Of a stretch of 64,000 nucleotides of DNA, positions 34,101 to 42,760 are shown in pieces (position 1 is the stretch's first letter; each line of letters begins with the position of its first letter). The notes under the pieces are model-generated. The model saw only the letters and a list, made by a program, of their open reading frames with translations, made no database searches and was not told where the DNA came from. A program made the translations under genes and the position numbers. Source of the DNA: Streptomyces flavochromogenes (GTDB lineage Bacteria > Actinomycetota > Actinomycetes > Streptomycetales > Streptomycetaceae); NCBI RefSeq assembly GCF_000717595.1, contig NZ_JNZO01000037.1, positions 10,555 to 74,554 of the forward strand. The letters are read 5' to 3'.

Positions 34101-37100
34101 ACGTTGTTCAGGTCGTCGGTGATCGTCGTGACCTGACCCATGGCGTCGTACGCGTAGCTGGTCCAGATCTGCGAGGAGCCGTTGAACTCCTTCACCGAGG
34201 TGGTGGCGCCTCGGACGTCGGTGTAGGTACGGCGCTCCTTGCCGTTGCCGTCGGTCACCGTCCGCTCGAAGCGGGTCGTGCCCGCCCGGTCCTCGCCGAA
34301 GCCGTAGACGGTGCTGGTAGTGACGCCGTCCGGTTGCACGGTCCTCACCGAGCGGTCCAGGACGTCGAAGGTCTCCTTCGTGGGTGCCACGGAGTCGAAT
34401 GAGGCGTCGAACGTGGTGTTCGCGGCTCCCTTGTCCTCGGTCACCGGGTAGTACTTCTCGACGGCGCGGCCGAGGTGGTCGAACTTCAGCCGGCCCGAGA
34501 CCGTCATCACCTGGGTGGGCGCGGCCCCGGGCGAGGCGGACACCGAGGCGTCCTTCTTGGTCTGCAGGACACGCCCCAGGCCGTCGGTGAAGGTGACGGT
34601 GTCGATGGTGTCGTCGCGTACGCCTGAGGAGGCACGGTCGAGGTGCTTGGTCGTGGCGTACGGGACGGTGGCCTCGGGGTGGTAGCCGAAGGCGATCGTT
34701 GCCCGGTCGCCGTCCTTCTCATAAGGCCCGGTCACCTTCTCGAGTCGGCCGACGCTGTCGTAGGACATCCGGACTGGCTGGCCGTTGTGGTCGGTGTTCC
34801 GCTCGGGCCGGCCGTACTTGAGGTCGTACGCCGTGAAGGAGCGGTAGCCGAAGCTGTCCTCGACGGACTCGACGTGTACGCCGACCGTGATGTCGTAGCC
34901 GTACTCCAGTTTGTAGCGCTGCCCCTTCGCGTTCGCAGGACCGGTCACCGACTTCAGGTTGCCGTCCGGGTGGTACGTCAGGTCGGAGACGGCCGGGGTG
35001 TCGTCGTCGAGGTACTCGCGTACCTGGCTCACTGCGCCGGTCGCGCAGTCGACGGTGGCTTCGCGGTGGCGCAGGAGTATGCCGGTGGCCGCGGCCTTCT
35101 GCCGTATCGCGTTGGCGGTGCCGACGAGGTGACGGTCCCGGCACCGGGTGTCGGACCCGCTGTACGCGTAGAGGGTTTCCACGTCGTCCGCTGCGCCCTC
35201 GTCGCCCACGTCGAAGGCGCGGGTGACGTTGCCGTACTCGTCGTAGGAAAGGTCGGTGAAGGTGGACTTACCCTCTGCGGCCTCGCCTTCGAAGGACTTG
35301 CCCTCGACGCGGGTGAGCTGCGCGAAGACAGAGGCGGTCCGGCTCTTCGGGTCGGCTTCGTCGCCCGTGGAGGTGTCGAGCAGCCGGTAGGTGTTGAGTG
35401 TCTCGCGGTACGGGCGGCCGGCGCCGTCCTCGGTCAGCGTACGGGTGAGCAGGCCGCGACTCACGTATCCGTCGGTGCGGAACTCGTCGGTCACCGTGCG
35501 CCGGACGGCGTCGTCCGTACCGGGGTCGCGGTCCTCGGTGACCACGCGGCCGAAGCCGAGGAACTCGCGCTCCAGTCGGTCGTAGCGGCCCTGCTCGTAG
35601 CGGAAGGTGGTCAGCCGCGTGTCGGTGCCGTCACCCGCGAGCCCGTCGAACACCGAGGTGCGGGACAGCACCCAGCGGCTCTCCGGCATGGCGGTGGTGT
35701 TTCCCGTCCGGGTGTAGTCCAGGTCGATACGGGCGCCCATCGGCCGGCTGACGGAGCGCAGCAGGTTGGTCCGACCGGTCTTGTTGACCGCGACGAGGAG
35801 TTCATTGTCCCGGGTCGACTTGACGTGGTCCGCACGGCCGTCGCCATTGACGTCGCGCAGGCTGGTCTCGGCCCGGCTGATGCCGGTGGACGCGTTGGCA
35901 CCGGGGTTGAAGACGAAGACGCCGACGGGAGTGGGCAGGCCGACGGTGAAGTAGACGCCCCCGCCGAGACTGGCGTTCTTGTCCACGGCGATCTCGGGGT
36001 AGCTGCCGCGGAAGGGGGTGGGCGCGGTGAAGCCGGTGCCGGTGTTGACCGCGACCTTGATCGCGTTGGCTCCGTCGGTGAAGACCCGGTCGGTGAGGCC
36101 GTCGCCGTTGACGTCCGTCATGCTCGCGTTGGTGAACGAGGTTCCCAGCTCGGCGGAGACACCGCCGGCGAAGCCGTAGCGGTCGACGTTGAACCCGAGG
36201 TTGACGCCGACGTTGCGGGTGGAGGCGTCGTTGATCGGTCCGCCCGACCAGGGTTCGCGGGCGGCGAAGGAGTAGCCGAGGTTCAGCTGCGCGTCCCCGT
36301 TGCCGAACACCTTGTCCGGCAGCCCGTCCCCGTTGATGTCGATCAGGTCGACGCGGACGTCGGTCTCACCGCCGCCGAGGCTGCCGCCGATGCCGAGCGA
36401 CGGCTGGACCGCGCCGGTGGTGGCGGTGTTGGCGCTCATGCCCGCGTCGGGCGCGGCCATGCCCCGTGCGCTGGCAATGGTGGCGGACTCGCTGCCCGCG
36501 GAGTACGACACGTTGCCAGAGACGTTGTCCGCCTCGCGGACGTTGCCGCCGAGAGAGCCTCGCGTGGTGCCGAGCGCGCCTGTCATGTCGGAGAACTGGA
36601 TCTCTTTGGCGCCCACGACGTCGGGGTAGCCGTCGCCGTTGAGGTCGAGGTAGTCGACGGAACCCGCGGTGATCCCGCCGACCGCGGTGCCGCCGAACGG
36701 GCCCGCCGCGAGGGTGGCCGACACCTGGCCGGTGACGCCGCGGCGCATCACCGTCCGGTCGCCCGCCACGTCGGCGTCGGTGACGATGTCGATGGTGTCT
36801 GCGCCGAGACGGGAACTGGTCGCCATCGCGGAGGTGACCCAGGAGGACTCGTCCTGAGCGGCCCAGCCGCCCTTGGCGGGAACGGGGGCGAACACTGCCA
36901 GCCGCGGCATGGTGAGCCGGGGATTCGCGGCGAAAGGCGCGACGTCCGCTTCCTTGGGCTCCTTCGGAAGCGCGTCCTTGAAGCTCTGGTCCAGCGTGAG
37001 TTCGGCCTGCTTGAGCGGTTGGGTGGCGCGGTCGCGGTTGCCTTGGTAGCCGATCACACCCCAGCCGCGGTAGGGCTGGGCGAAGGCTCCCTGTCCGACG

Positions 37101-40024
37101 GAGGCGTGCATGGCGCTGGGTGCCGGGGTGAAGGTCGGCCAGCTCGAGGTCACGTCGTAGGTGACCGACGCGGATTGCTCGACGAGCAGTCCGAGCAGTC
37201 CGGTCTCCGTCGTGGAGTAGTCGATGTAGAGCTCGTCGCCGGCGGTGACCGGCACGGTCAGGTCCAGGTTCGGGCCACCGAAGGGGGAGGTGTCCTTGGC
37301 CTGGAAGATCCGCTTGCCGAGCAGCTGCCCGCCGCGCTTCTTCACCGTCAAGGCGATCTTGGCGTCACCGAGGAGATTGAAGTTGAAGGAGACCTTCGGC
37401 CGCACCTTCAACTGGCCGGTCTTGGTCGCCTTGTAGGACTGCTGCGGCGCAGTGAGGGTGTCCGCCGGGAACATCGCCATGTCGTACGGCGGGTTGATCA
37501 CCAGCGTGGGATCGCCCTTGGCGTCGACAACCGACTCGACCCCCTGCGCGGCCGTGTAGTGCGCCTTCGGCGCCCAGCTCACCGCAGAGGCGTCGATCGG
37601 GGAGTCGGTCTTCAGCCTCCACGACATCTTCTCGAACGTGGTGACCGGAATGCTGAGGTCGATCGCGGTGGTGCCCGTCGACGCGGCGGGCAGGACCTTG
37701 CGGAACACCTCCGTGGGGGAGTGGACGCCGTTGCCCTTCTCGATCACGACGGTCACGTCGTCCGAGGTCGCCTTGGACTTGACCACGTCACCGGTCAGCC
37801 GCAGTGTGCCGTTCACCGGCACGGTCACCAGGGACGGCCTCCCGCCGTAGGTGAAGTCGGACGACGCGCGGAACACGGTGTTCGCCAAGCCGTTCGCGTC
37901 CGTGCCGGCCGGCAGGTTGGTGTAGGTGATCGCCGGGTCCCACGCCACAGTGTCGTACGTGCCGTCCAGAATGGACTGTGTGCGGAAGTAGAGCGCGTCG
38001 CCCTTCTTCACCGGGATCGAAGCGACATTGCCCGGAGTGAACTGGCTGTGGTCGTCGGGGCCGATCCGCTGCGCCCAGAGTTCGGCGTCCTTGTGCTGGA
38101 TGGTGACCCGCACGCCGTCGGCCTTGGTGTAGGCCGCGCGGGCCTGAGAGGGGTCCTGTGTCAGCTGCACGCTGCCTTCCACACGGACGTTGCCGTCGAA
38201 CGGCGCGACCCAGCGGCGCACGGTGTCCAGGAGAGGCGAGTTGTCGACCTGCTGGTTGAACTGCGCGGTCTGGTCGCCGACGATCTGGCCGGTCACCTCG
38301 CCGCTGCCGATCGGCACCGGGGTGCGGGTGGATTCCGCGCTGTAGGCGGGTTGCCCGTTCGCGTCGAGGTAGCCGAACAGCACGCCGCCGTTGTTCACCA
38401 GGTCGGCGATGCCGTCGCCGTTGACGTCGCTGAAGAACCGGTCCGAGGTGGTCGTGGTGCCCACGAAGTCCAGTTGGGCCGAGGTGGTGAGGACGTACGA
38501 CTCGATGCCGATGGTGCCGGACAGCGTGCGCTCGGTCGAGATTCCCGGGAGGTTGGTGAGCTTGATCGGTGTGTCGCCGAACTTCGGCTCACCGTCTGGG
38601 GTGGCCAGATTCGGCCGGTAGAACACGTCCTTGTTCTTGCGGAACACCTTGTCCGGCAGGTTGTCGCCGTTCACGTCGACCAGCGCCGACAGGCCGTCGT
38701 TCTGGCCCGCGCTGAACCCGACCTTCAGCCCGACGGAACCCTCCTTGGTCGTCAGCCCCTGCACGTTGTAGCCCGCGAACAGGTGCGCGCCGAAGCCGAC
38801 CGACGTGTTCGCCGAGATCGCGCTGGCCTCGCCTTCGCGGATGTTCACCCCGAGGTCGTCGTCCGGTACCGACCAACCCGTGGCGTCGGCGAAGGCGTTG
38901 TAGTGGCCCGACTGGTCGCGCACGTCGTCGAAGTAGTCGAACGTGTGGGTGTTGAACAGCTGGTTGTTCTCGCTGAACTGCGACACCGAGGTGAGCAGCG
39001 TCTTGGCGAACGCGCCGGTCCGGTAGTTCAGTTCGTAGGCACGGATCAGCTGGTCGTCGAGCTTGACCTCGACGCGCCTCAGCAGGTCGGCGGTGACTTT
39101 CTTGAAGCCGTACTTGGCGTCGATCCGCACGTCCGGCCGACGGGACTCGCCGCGCTCGCGGTCCCGGATGAACGTGACCGAGTACCTGCCGTCGGTGTCA
39201 CCGCGGCCGGTGTAGGTGATCTTCTGCGGGTACAGGTCGCTGCCGGCAACGGTGGAGCCCGCGGTGCCGCCGTCGGCCACCTTGGCGTACCGGTAGCGCA
39301 TGACGTTGTCGTTGCCGTCGCGGATCTCCCGCGCCGCCCAGGTGGCGACGCGCCCCTTGCCGTCGGCCAGGGTGCTGTCAGCCGTACCGCCGAAGAGCGT
39401 GCGGACACCCTGCTTGTCGGTGACCTCCCACCAGTAGTTCGTGGGGCTGTCGCCGTGGCGCACGATCCGGTCGAACGAGCCCTCCACCCGGGAGTGGAAC
39501 ACCTTCTCCGAAGTGCGCGCCTGTAACACGCTCCGGTGCGCTACCGGGGTCAGCTGCTCGCCGTTGAGCAGGTAGGTCTCGGTCTCAAGGCCGGCGTCGT
39601 AGCGCGGCACCCCCCACCGTGTGTCGACCGTGACCATCGGGGTGGCGAGGTCCCACCCGACGCCGAGCCACCCGTTCGTCCCCGAGGAGTTGTAGGTGAC
39701 GGCCAGACTCGGCTCCAGACCCGCGCGACCCTTCGGCACCTCCAGCGGGTACGACAACCGCGCGTCACCGTTGTTGTTCGCCGAGGGTGCCCGGATCAGG
39801 TTCACCCCGGAGCCGGGGTCGGCCGCCTTGATGTCCTTGATCTGGTTCGGGTTGAACGACGTCCCCTCCGGCCCCTCCGGCCCGGTGACCGCCGACCCGG
39901 CGTCCGGCACCGTCGCGGTGGCGCTGCGGAGTAACTCGGGGGATGTCAGCCCGGTCATGGTGAGCACCATGGCCAGGATGACGGTCACGCCCGTCCGGCC
40001 TCGGACCACGCGCTGGACAGTCAT
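31139..40024 (-). CDS. Giant secreted RHS/YD-repeat polymorphic toxin with HINT and ART-like tip
   Basis: About 2961 residues. Residues 1-40 are a signal peptide (VILAMVLTMTGLTSPELL). An SpvB/TcaC-like N-terminal region follows (SYPLEVPKGRAGLEPSLAVT). Several DxNxDGxxD calcium-type repeats (DVNGDNLPD, DLNGDGYPD, DINGDGLPD) lie between 430 and 1480. YD repeats (SYEYGAPG, TYDYDSGGQV) fill 1650-2440. The RHS core is DHIGSSGFVTDKQG to YYYGARYYNPRTQLWASTDP. A HINT domain (about 2690-2835, SFTPDTMVMMADG to PVLVHNC) precedes a 127-residue toxin tip with DFVHGTSSSHADNI, LFTYQVSP and RVEHIFGPEA, an H-Y-E pattern of ADP-ribosyltransferases. ATG 40024 is preferred to TTG 40027. The tip activity is inferred. 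Confidence 0.93.
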   Translation of the reverse strand: MTVQRVVRGRTGVTVILAMVLTMTGLTSPELLRSATATVPDAGSAVTGPEGPEGTSFNPNQIKDIKAADPGSGVNLIRAPSANNNGDARLSYPLEVPKGRAGLEPSLAVTYNSSGTNGWLGVGWDLATPMVTVDTRWGVPRYDAGLETETYLLNGEQLTPVAHRSVLQARTSEKVFHSRVEGSFDRIVRHGDSPTNYWWEVTDKQGVRTLFGGTADSTLADGKGRVATWAAREIRDGNDNVMRYRYAKVADGGTAGSTVAGSDLYPQKITYTGRGDTDGRYSVTFIRDRERGESRRPDVRIDAKYGFKKVTADLLRRVEVKLDDQLIRAYELNYRTGAFAKTLLTSVSQFSENNQLFNTHTFDYFDDVRDQSGHYNAFADATGWSVPDDDLGVNIREGEASAISANTSVGFGAHLFAGYNVQGLTTKEGSVGLKVGFSAGQNDGLSALVDVNGDNLPDKVFRKNKDVFYRPNLATPDGEPKFGDTPIKLTNLPGISTERTLSGTIGIESYVLTTSAQLDFVGTTTTSDRFFSDVNGDGIADLVNNGGVLFGYLDANGQPAYSAESTRTPVPIGSGEVTGQIVGDQTAQFNQQVDNSPLLDTVRRWVAPFDGNVRVEGSVQLTQDPSQARAAYTKADGVRVTIQHKDAELWAQRIGPDDHSQFTPGNVASIPVKKGDALYFRTQSILDGTYDTVAWDPAITYTNLPAGTDANGLANTVFRASSDFTYGGRPSLVTVPVNGTLRLTGDVVKSKATSDDVTVVIEKGNGVHSPTEVFRKVLPAASTGTTAIDLSIPVTTFEKMSWRLKTDSPIDASAVSWAPKAHYTAAQGVESVVDAKGDPTLVINPPYDMAMFPADTLTAPQQSYKATKTGQLKVRPKVSFNFNLLGDAKIALTVKKRGGQLLGKRIFQAKDTSPFGGPNLDLTVPVTAGDELYIDYSTTETGLLGLLVEQSASVTYDVTSSWPTFTPAPSAMHASVGQGAFAQPYRGWGVIGYQGNRDRATQPLKQAELTLDQSFKDALPKEPKEADVAPFAANPRLTMPRLAVFAPVPAKGGWAAQDESSWVTSAMATSSRLGADTIDIVTDADVAGDRTVMRRGVTGQVSATLAAGPFGGTAVGGITAGSVDYLDLNGDGYPDVVGAKEIQFSDMTGALGTTRGSLGGNVREADNVSGNVSYSAGSESATIASARGMAAPDAGMSANTATTGAVQPSLGIGGSLGGGETDVRVDLIDINGDGLPDKVFGNGDAQLNLGYSFAAREPWSGGPINDASTRNVGVNLGFNVDRYGFAGGVSAELGTSFTNASMTDVNGDGLTDRVFTDGANAIKVAVNTGTGFTAPTPFRGSYPEIAVDKNASLGGGVYFTVGLPTPVGVFVFNPGANASTGISRAETSLRDVNGDGRADHVKSTRDNELLVAVNKTGRTNLLRSVSRPMGARIDLDYTRTGNTTAMPESRWVLSRTSVFDGLAGDGTDTRLTTFRYEQGRYDRLEREFLGFGRVVTEDRDPGTDDAVRRTVTDEFRTDGYVSRGLLTRTLTEDGAGRPYRETLNTYRLLDTSTGDEADPKSRTASVFAQLTRVEGKSFEGEAAEGKSTFTDLSYDEYGNVTRAFDVGDEGAADDVETLYAYSGSDTRCRDRHLVGTANAIRQKAAATGILLRHREATVDCATGAVSQVREYLDDDTPAVSDLTYHPDGNLKSVTGPANAKGQRYKLEYGYDITVGVHVESVEDSFGYRSFTAYDLKYGRPERNTDHNGQPVRMSYDSVGRLEKVTGPYEKDGDRATIAFGYHPEATVPYATTKHLDRASSGVRDDTIDTVTFTDGLGRVLQTKKDASVSASPGAAPTQVMTVSGRLKFDHLGRAVEKYYPVTEDKGAANTTFDASFDSVAPTKETFDVLDRSVRTVQPDGVTTSTVYGFGEDRAGTTRFERTVTDGNGKERRTYTDVRGATTSVKEFNGSSQIWTSYAYDAMGQVTTITDDLNNVTRAGYDALGRRVSFDSPDAGRSETRYDLAGNVTAKITANLRAAAKAVEYDYEYSRLKAIRYPTFPQNDVSYEYGAPGAPDNAASRVTEVNDAAGTVKRAYGPLGEVVEETRTITAVRDAPRTYSTSWRYDAFNRVLQMTYPDGEVLTYDYDSGGQVSRATGSKGGTGYTYLDRVDYDKFGQKILQQTGNGVRTTYTYDTEDRRLGALKSVAPGETAFQNLGYTYDKIGNITSLANNAPQGGDIGGPSSQTYGYDDQYRLTSASGQYTDKNNAVNKYTLSLVYDSIHNTTRKSQTHEVTGGTPAFPTSPGGGTGPIEPVEDPSNPNDVQDSTTYDYTYAYDGARPHAPTEVGPIDHAYDANGNLTSTINTAVADKRRQYVWDEENRLVCNQDTATGTLTQDPSGCAGATVSYVYDDKGDRLVKRSDDGLSLYPNRYYSERDTTGYKHVFVGDSRVTTKTVETTGPEDSQQFFHADHIGSSGFVTDKQGKVTEHLEYFPYGETWVEERTGQADTPYQFTGKELDVETGLYYYGARYYNPRTQLWASTDPVLPDYLDGSMAGGIAEPRNLAAYTYTHNNPVKLTDPTGKWPKMPSWKTIGHTTLDVVGMVPVVGEVGDLANAGWYAAEGDYVNAGLSAASAIPGAGYAANAAKYGNKALDAAQAAKTANNAADAATTAKAADTAPVPKAADSPPAPKPADSGPAPKAADNGSSGCGTGNSFTPDTMVMMADGNHKAIEQVRVGDSVTATDPVTGETGPRTVTALITGEGEKKLVEITVTNPGGNPGKVVATDNHPFWAPELGKWLYAKEIVPGMLLQTGNGSYTQVGAVRAWTQHKRVHNLTVDDLHTYYVLAGTAPVLVHNCKESMDFVHGTSSSHADNIETNGLSGAAARENSAGGSVGQPGNLFTYQVSPGDSDTLSAAATFGGSRTAPGDRPSILIFNMCKCTYESLLTEGHITTRVTDEVSGRVEHIFGPEAMKHLEQIYRRDF

Positions 40025-40212
40025 CAAAGAGCCCCCGTACCGCCGGACATCCCCGAAGCACGGGTCATCCGACGACCCCCGCCCCCTGTATTACCGAACG
40101 GTAGATTGCGAGCCGGGTTGTTCGTACAGGCTTTCTGGACAAGGGCAGCCCATGTGGTAACGATCCGGCAACGGGGGTCTGGTCGGTCCGAGGGGGGCGG
40201 TGGTCCCGGCCG

Positions 40213-40320
40213 TACCTCGACCGGGGTGCCCGGCGGGCTGGACTTGGCTGCGTTGTCCAGCAGGTTCGACAGCAGCCGGGCGAGCCGTGCCCGGACTCCC
40301 GGCCGGACCGCGTACGCCTT
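40213..40320 (-). pseudogene. Histidine kinase ATPase-domain remnant
   Basis: The minus frame reads RPGVRARLARLLSNLLDNAA followed by KSSPPGTPVEV. This is the N-box region of a histidine kinase HATPase domain (consensus RLLxNLLDNAxKHSPPGTPVEV). Neither the H-box nor the G-boxes are present nearby. It lies just upstream of the RHS toxin gene. The remainder of 40025-40515 shows no gene. Confidence 0.65.
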
Positions 40321-40515
40321 CGGGCCCCGGTCAGAAGTCGGGCAGTGGCGGTCTGGACGGCCTTCCCGCAAGCAGGGTGCTCAGGCCTGGCCGAAGGCGA
40401 TCAGCATGCCGTCCTGGGCGGGACCAAGCGATCTCGCGTGCGTGCGCTGTCCCGGCAGCGGCATGGGCCCGTGACCCGGTTGAGGCGCGTGCCGGGTCCG
40501 CAGACTCGTCCCGGG

Positions 40516-41157
40516 TCAGGGATGTGGTGGGTGGGAGCGGCGTTGGTCGCTTTCGTCACGGAGGTCTTCGGTGCGGCGGGTCAGGTCGGCGACGCGCTTG
40601 GCCAGGTCGGGGCGGGGGGTGAGGTGGGGATGGGTGCGTGCGAGTGGTTCGAGGAGCTGGGTGGGGTCGCTGTGGGCGAGCGCTGCGGAGAGGTCGGCCC
40701 GCGTGTCTGGGGGCAGGGTGTCGAGGGCGGTGATCTGTCCGGCGAGTTGGCGCAGATCGGCGGCGCTTGAGCGGGCCCAGGACGTGACGGTGCGGTCGGC
40801 GGCGCGGCGGTCACGGGTGGTCTGGACGCGTTGTTCTCCGGTGGTTCCGGGGTTGCCGGGGCGTACGCGGAGGTAGCGGCGTTCGGCGGCTTGGCGGCTG
40901 GTGACGCCGAGAGGGTGGGCGAGATCGGCCCAGCTCGCGCCGGCGTCGCGGGCGGCCTCGATGAATCGGGGTTCCCATGCGGCGAGCTGTTCGCGCAGCC
41001 CACGCAGGAGGAGGAGGGCGGCGAGTGCTTCCTCCGGGGAGTCGTGAGGTGGCGTGTCGGGGGTGGTCGCGGACCTTGCTGCCCGTACGGCTTCGTCGAT
41101 CGCGGCCAGGGCGGCGAGGGCTGCGGGGAAGGTGATCGGTCGGTCGGCTCCTGTCAC
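40516..41157 (-). CDS. Hsp18-type heat-shock regulator
   Basis: A 213-residue helical protein. The centre GASWADLAHPLGVTSRQAAE is a helix-turn-helix, followed by RRYLRVRPGNPGTTGEQRV. The layout matches the streptomycete HSP18 transcriptional regulator family encoded divergently from Hsp20 genes. GTG 41157 is the start, 132 bases from the hsp20 start. The C-terminal 90 residues are helical and Arg-rich (LAKRVADLTRRTEDLRDESD). It probably represses hsp20 at normal temperature, through the repeats in the shared promoter region. Confidence 0.8.
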   Translation of the reverse strand: MTGADRPITFPAALAALAAIDEAVRAARSATTPDTPPHDSPEEALAALLLLRGLREQLAAWEPRFIEAARDAGASWADLAHPLGVTSRQAAERRYLRVRPGNPGTTGEQRVQTTRDRRAADRTVTSWARSSAADLRQLAGQITALDTLPPDTRADLSAALAHSDPTQLLEPLARTHPHLTPRPDLAKRVADLTRRTEDLRDESDQRRSHPPHP

Positions 41158-41191
41158 AGCATCACGCCCTCTTCGTCGTGTCGTCCATTCG

Positions 41192-41232
41192 TTGACATCT
41201 CACTTGTCGTCGTTCGGATGACATGTTACAAC
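41192..41232 (+). promoter_or_regulatory. hsp20 promoter region with inverted repeat
   Basis: TTGTCGTC-GTTCG-GATGACA (41204-41223) forms a near-palindrome. It overlaps a possible -35 TTGTCG (41204-41209) with -10 TACAAC (41227-41232) at 17-base spacing; an alternative -35 TTGACA is at 41192-41197. Placed between the divergent regulator and hsp20, it is a plausible operator. Confidence 0.5.
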
Positions 41233-41289
41233 GGAGGCAGATGCAGCGCATTGGCAGTCACTGCCTGATCCCACTGGAGGTGTTTCGCG

Positions 41290-41724
41290 ATGTTGATGCG
41301 CACTGACCCGTTCCGCGAGCTCGACCGCCTCACCCAGCAGATGCTGGGTGCGACCGGCACCTGGTCACGGCCTTCCGCGGTACCGATGGACGCCTACCGT
41401 GAGGGTGACGTCTACGTCATCGCCCTCGACCTGCCCGGCGTCGCGCTGGACGCGATCGACATCGACGTCGAGCGGAACATGCTGACGGTCAAGGCCGAGC
41501 GCCGCCCCGTCGCGAAGGCCGACGACGTCCAGATGGAGCTGTCCGAGCGTCCCCTCGGCGTCTTCTCCCGGCAGCTGATGCTGGCCGACACCCTCGACAC
41601 CGAGAAGATCACGGCCGACTACGAGGCGGGCGTGCTCACGCTGCGCATCCCGATCGCCGAGCGCGCCAAGCCCCGCAAGATCACGATCGGCCGGGGTGAC
41701 GACCGCAAGCAGATCAGCGGCTGA
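41290..41724 (+). CDS. Hsp20/alpha-crystallin small heat-shock protein
   Basis: A 144-residue holdase chaperone. The alpha-crystallin domain runs from about residue 38: MDAYREGDVYVIALDLPGV, VERNMLTVKAERR, the loop GVFSRQLMLADTLDTEKITA, and the conserved YEAGVLTLRIPIAE. GGAGGT lies 9 bases before ATG. It binds unfolding proteins under heat stress. A strong hairpin follows the gene, then two DUF2267 genes in the same direction. Confidence 0.95.
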   Translation: MLMRTDPFRELDRLTQQMLGATGTWSRPSAVPMDAYREGDVYVIALDLPGVALDAIDIDVERNMLTVKAERRPVAKADDVQMELSERPLGVFSRQLMLADTLDTEKITADYEAGVLTLRIPIAERAKPRKITIGRGDDRKQISG

Positions 41725-41739
41725 ACCGTAGGAAAGACC

Positions 41740-41786
41740 GGGAGCGGAGGGCGGAAGCCTTTCCCCCTCCTCCGTCCTCCGCTCCC
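41740..41786 (+). terminator. Hairpin terminator after hsp20
   Basis: GGGAGCGGAGGGCGGA (41740-41755) pairs with TCCGTCCTCCGCTCCC (41771-41786): a 16-bp stem with one G-T wobble and a 15-base loop, starting 15 bases after the hsp20 stop. Confidence 0.75.
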
Positions 41787-41815
41787 CGCATCCACGTATG
41801 CGACAGGGGGTCGTG

Positions 41816-42214
41816 ATGAGACTGCGCTGGCAGACATTCCTCGACAAGGTCCAAGAGCGCGGCGACTACAGCTCGCCGCAGGAGGCCGAACGCGCCGCCC
41901 GCACCGTGCTGGCGCTGCTCGGCGCCCATCTGGTCGGTGACGTGCGGGCCGCACTGGCCGCCCGACTGCCGGAGACCTTTGCCCTGGTGCTCCTCAACCC
42001 GCTCCAGGCCACCGAGCCTCTCTCACCAGAGCGCTTCGTACGCGCGACGGCCGCCTGGATCGAAGGAGCCACTGAACGGACAGCGGCCTGGGACGTCAGC
42101 GCCGTCCTCAGCGTCGCCGCCGACGCGGCCGGCGAGGAACTGACCGCCCAGATACTCCTACAGCTCCCACCCGGCTACGACCTCCTCTTCGGCCGGCCGC
42201 TCCACCCACGGTGA
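41816..42214 (+). CDS. DUF2267 protein
   Basis: A 132-residue all-helical protein of the DUF2267 family: RWQTFLDKVQERGDYSSPQE, then AARTVLALLGAHLVGDVRAA, and the C-terminal LQLPPGYDLLFGRPL. Family members lie beside Hsp20 and stress genes, and their function is unknown. ATG 41816 has AGGGGG nine bases upstream; an ATG 18 bases earlier is possible. It is paralogous to the next gene (shared LVGD, LPxGYxLLFGR). Confidence 0.85.
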   Translation: MRLRWQTFLDKVQERGDYSSPQEAERAARTVLALLGAHLVGDVRAALAARLPETFALVLLNPLQATEPLSPERFVRATAAWIEGATERTAAWDVSAVLSVAADAAGEELTAQILLQLPPGYDLLFGRPLHPR

Positions 42215-42289
42215 GCCGGCAGCCCCTCAACGTGTTCGCTCCCCCGGTCCCACGGGCCGGGCCCGAAGAGAACGGCGATCTCCACCGGC

Positions 42290-42760
42290 ATGACTCTTCA
42301 GACCGAGACCGCGACAACACCCGCCCACGGCGGCATCACCACCGAGGCGCCCTACTCCCGGATGCTCGAGCGTGTGCGCTACGAAGGCGCCTACCCCACC
42401 CTCGAACGCGCCGACGAAGCCGTCCACCACGTACTCGCCGCGCTGGGACGACAGCTCGTCGGCGACGAACGCGTCGACCTCGCCGCACGCCTCCCCGTCG
42501 AGGCCGCCCTCGTGCTCACCGCCCAGGTCCCCGCCGTCACACCCCTCACCGGATGGGAGTTCGTCAAGGACCTTGCCGAGCGCACCGGCAGCACGCCCGC
42601 CGGCGCCCGCTGGAACGTCGGCGCCGTCCTCGCCGCCGTATCCCAACTCGCAGGACCCGAACTCCTCGACCGCATCATCAACCAACTCCCCTCCGGCTAC
42701 GCCCTCCTCTTCGGCAGAGCCGAACTCCAGCAGTCACGGCGCAGGACCGCCTCTTTCTGA
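42290..42760 (+). CDS. DUF2267 protein, second copy
   Basis: A 156-residue paralogue of the preceding protein: YSRMLERVRYEGAYPTLERA, VHHVLAALGRQLVGDERVDL, and INQLPSGYALLFGRAEL. Its N-terminus is about 25 residues longer and Thr/Ala-rich. Gene duplication in tandem is likely. It belongs to the heat-stress cluster by position. The role is unknown. Confidence 0.85.
   Translation: MTLQTETATTPAHGGITTEAPYSRMLERVRYEGAYPTLERADEAVHHVLAALGRQLVGDERVDLAARLPVEAALVLTAQVPAVTPLTGWEFVKDLAERTGSTPAGARWNVGAVLAAVSQLAGPELLDRIINQLPSGYALLFGRAELQQSRRRTASF

Noticed and set aside
31496..34402. 968-residue plus-strand frame antisense to the RHS C-terminal half
   Set aside because: Same codon-bias artefact; the minus frame has YD, RHS, HINT and toxin motifs.
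34643..39526. 1627-residue open frame on the plus strand, antisense to the RHS toxin gene
   Set aside because: It is produced by GC-biased codons of the toxin gene; the sequence is Val/Gly/Arg-rich without domains and has no ribosome site.
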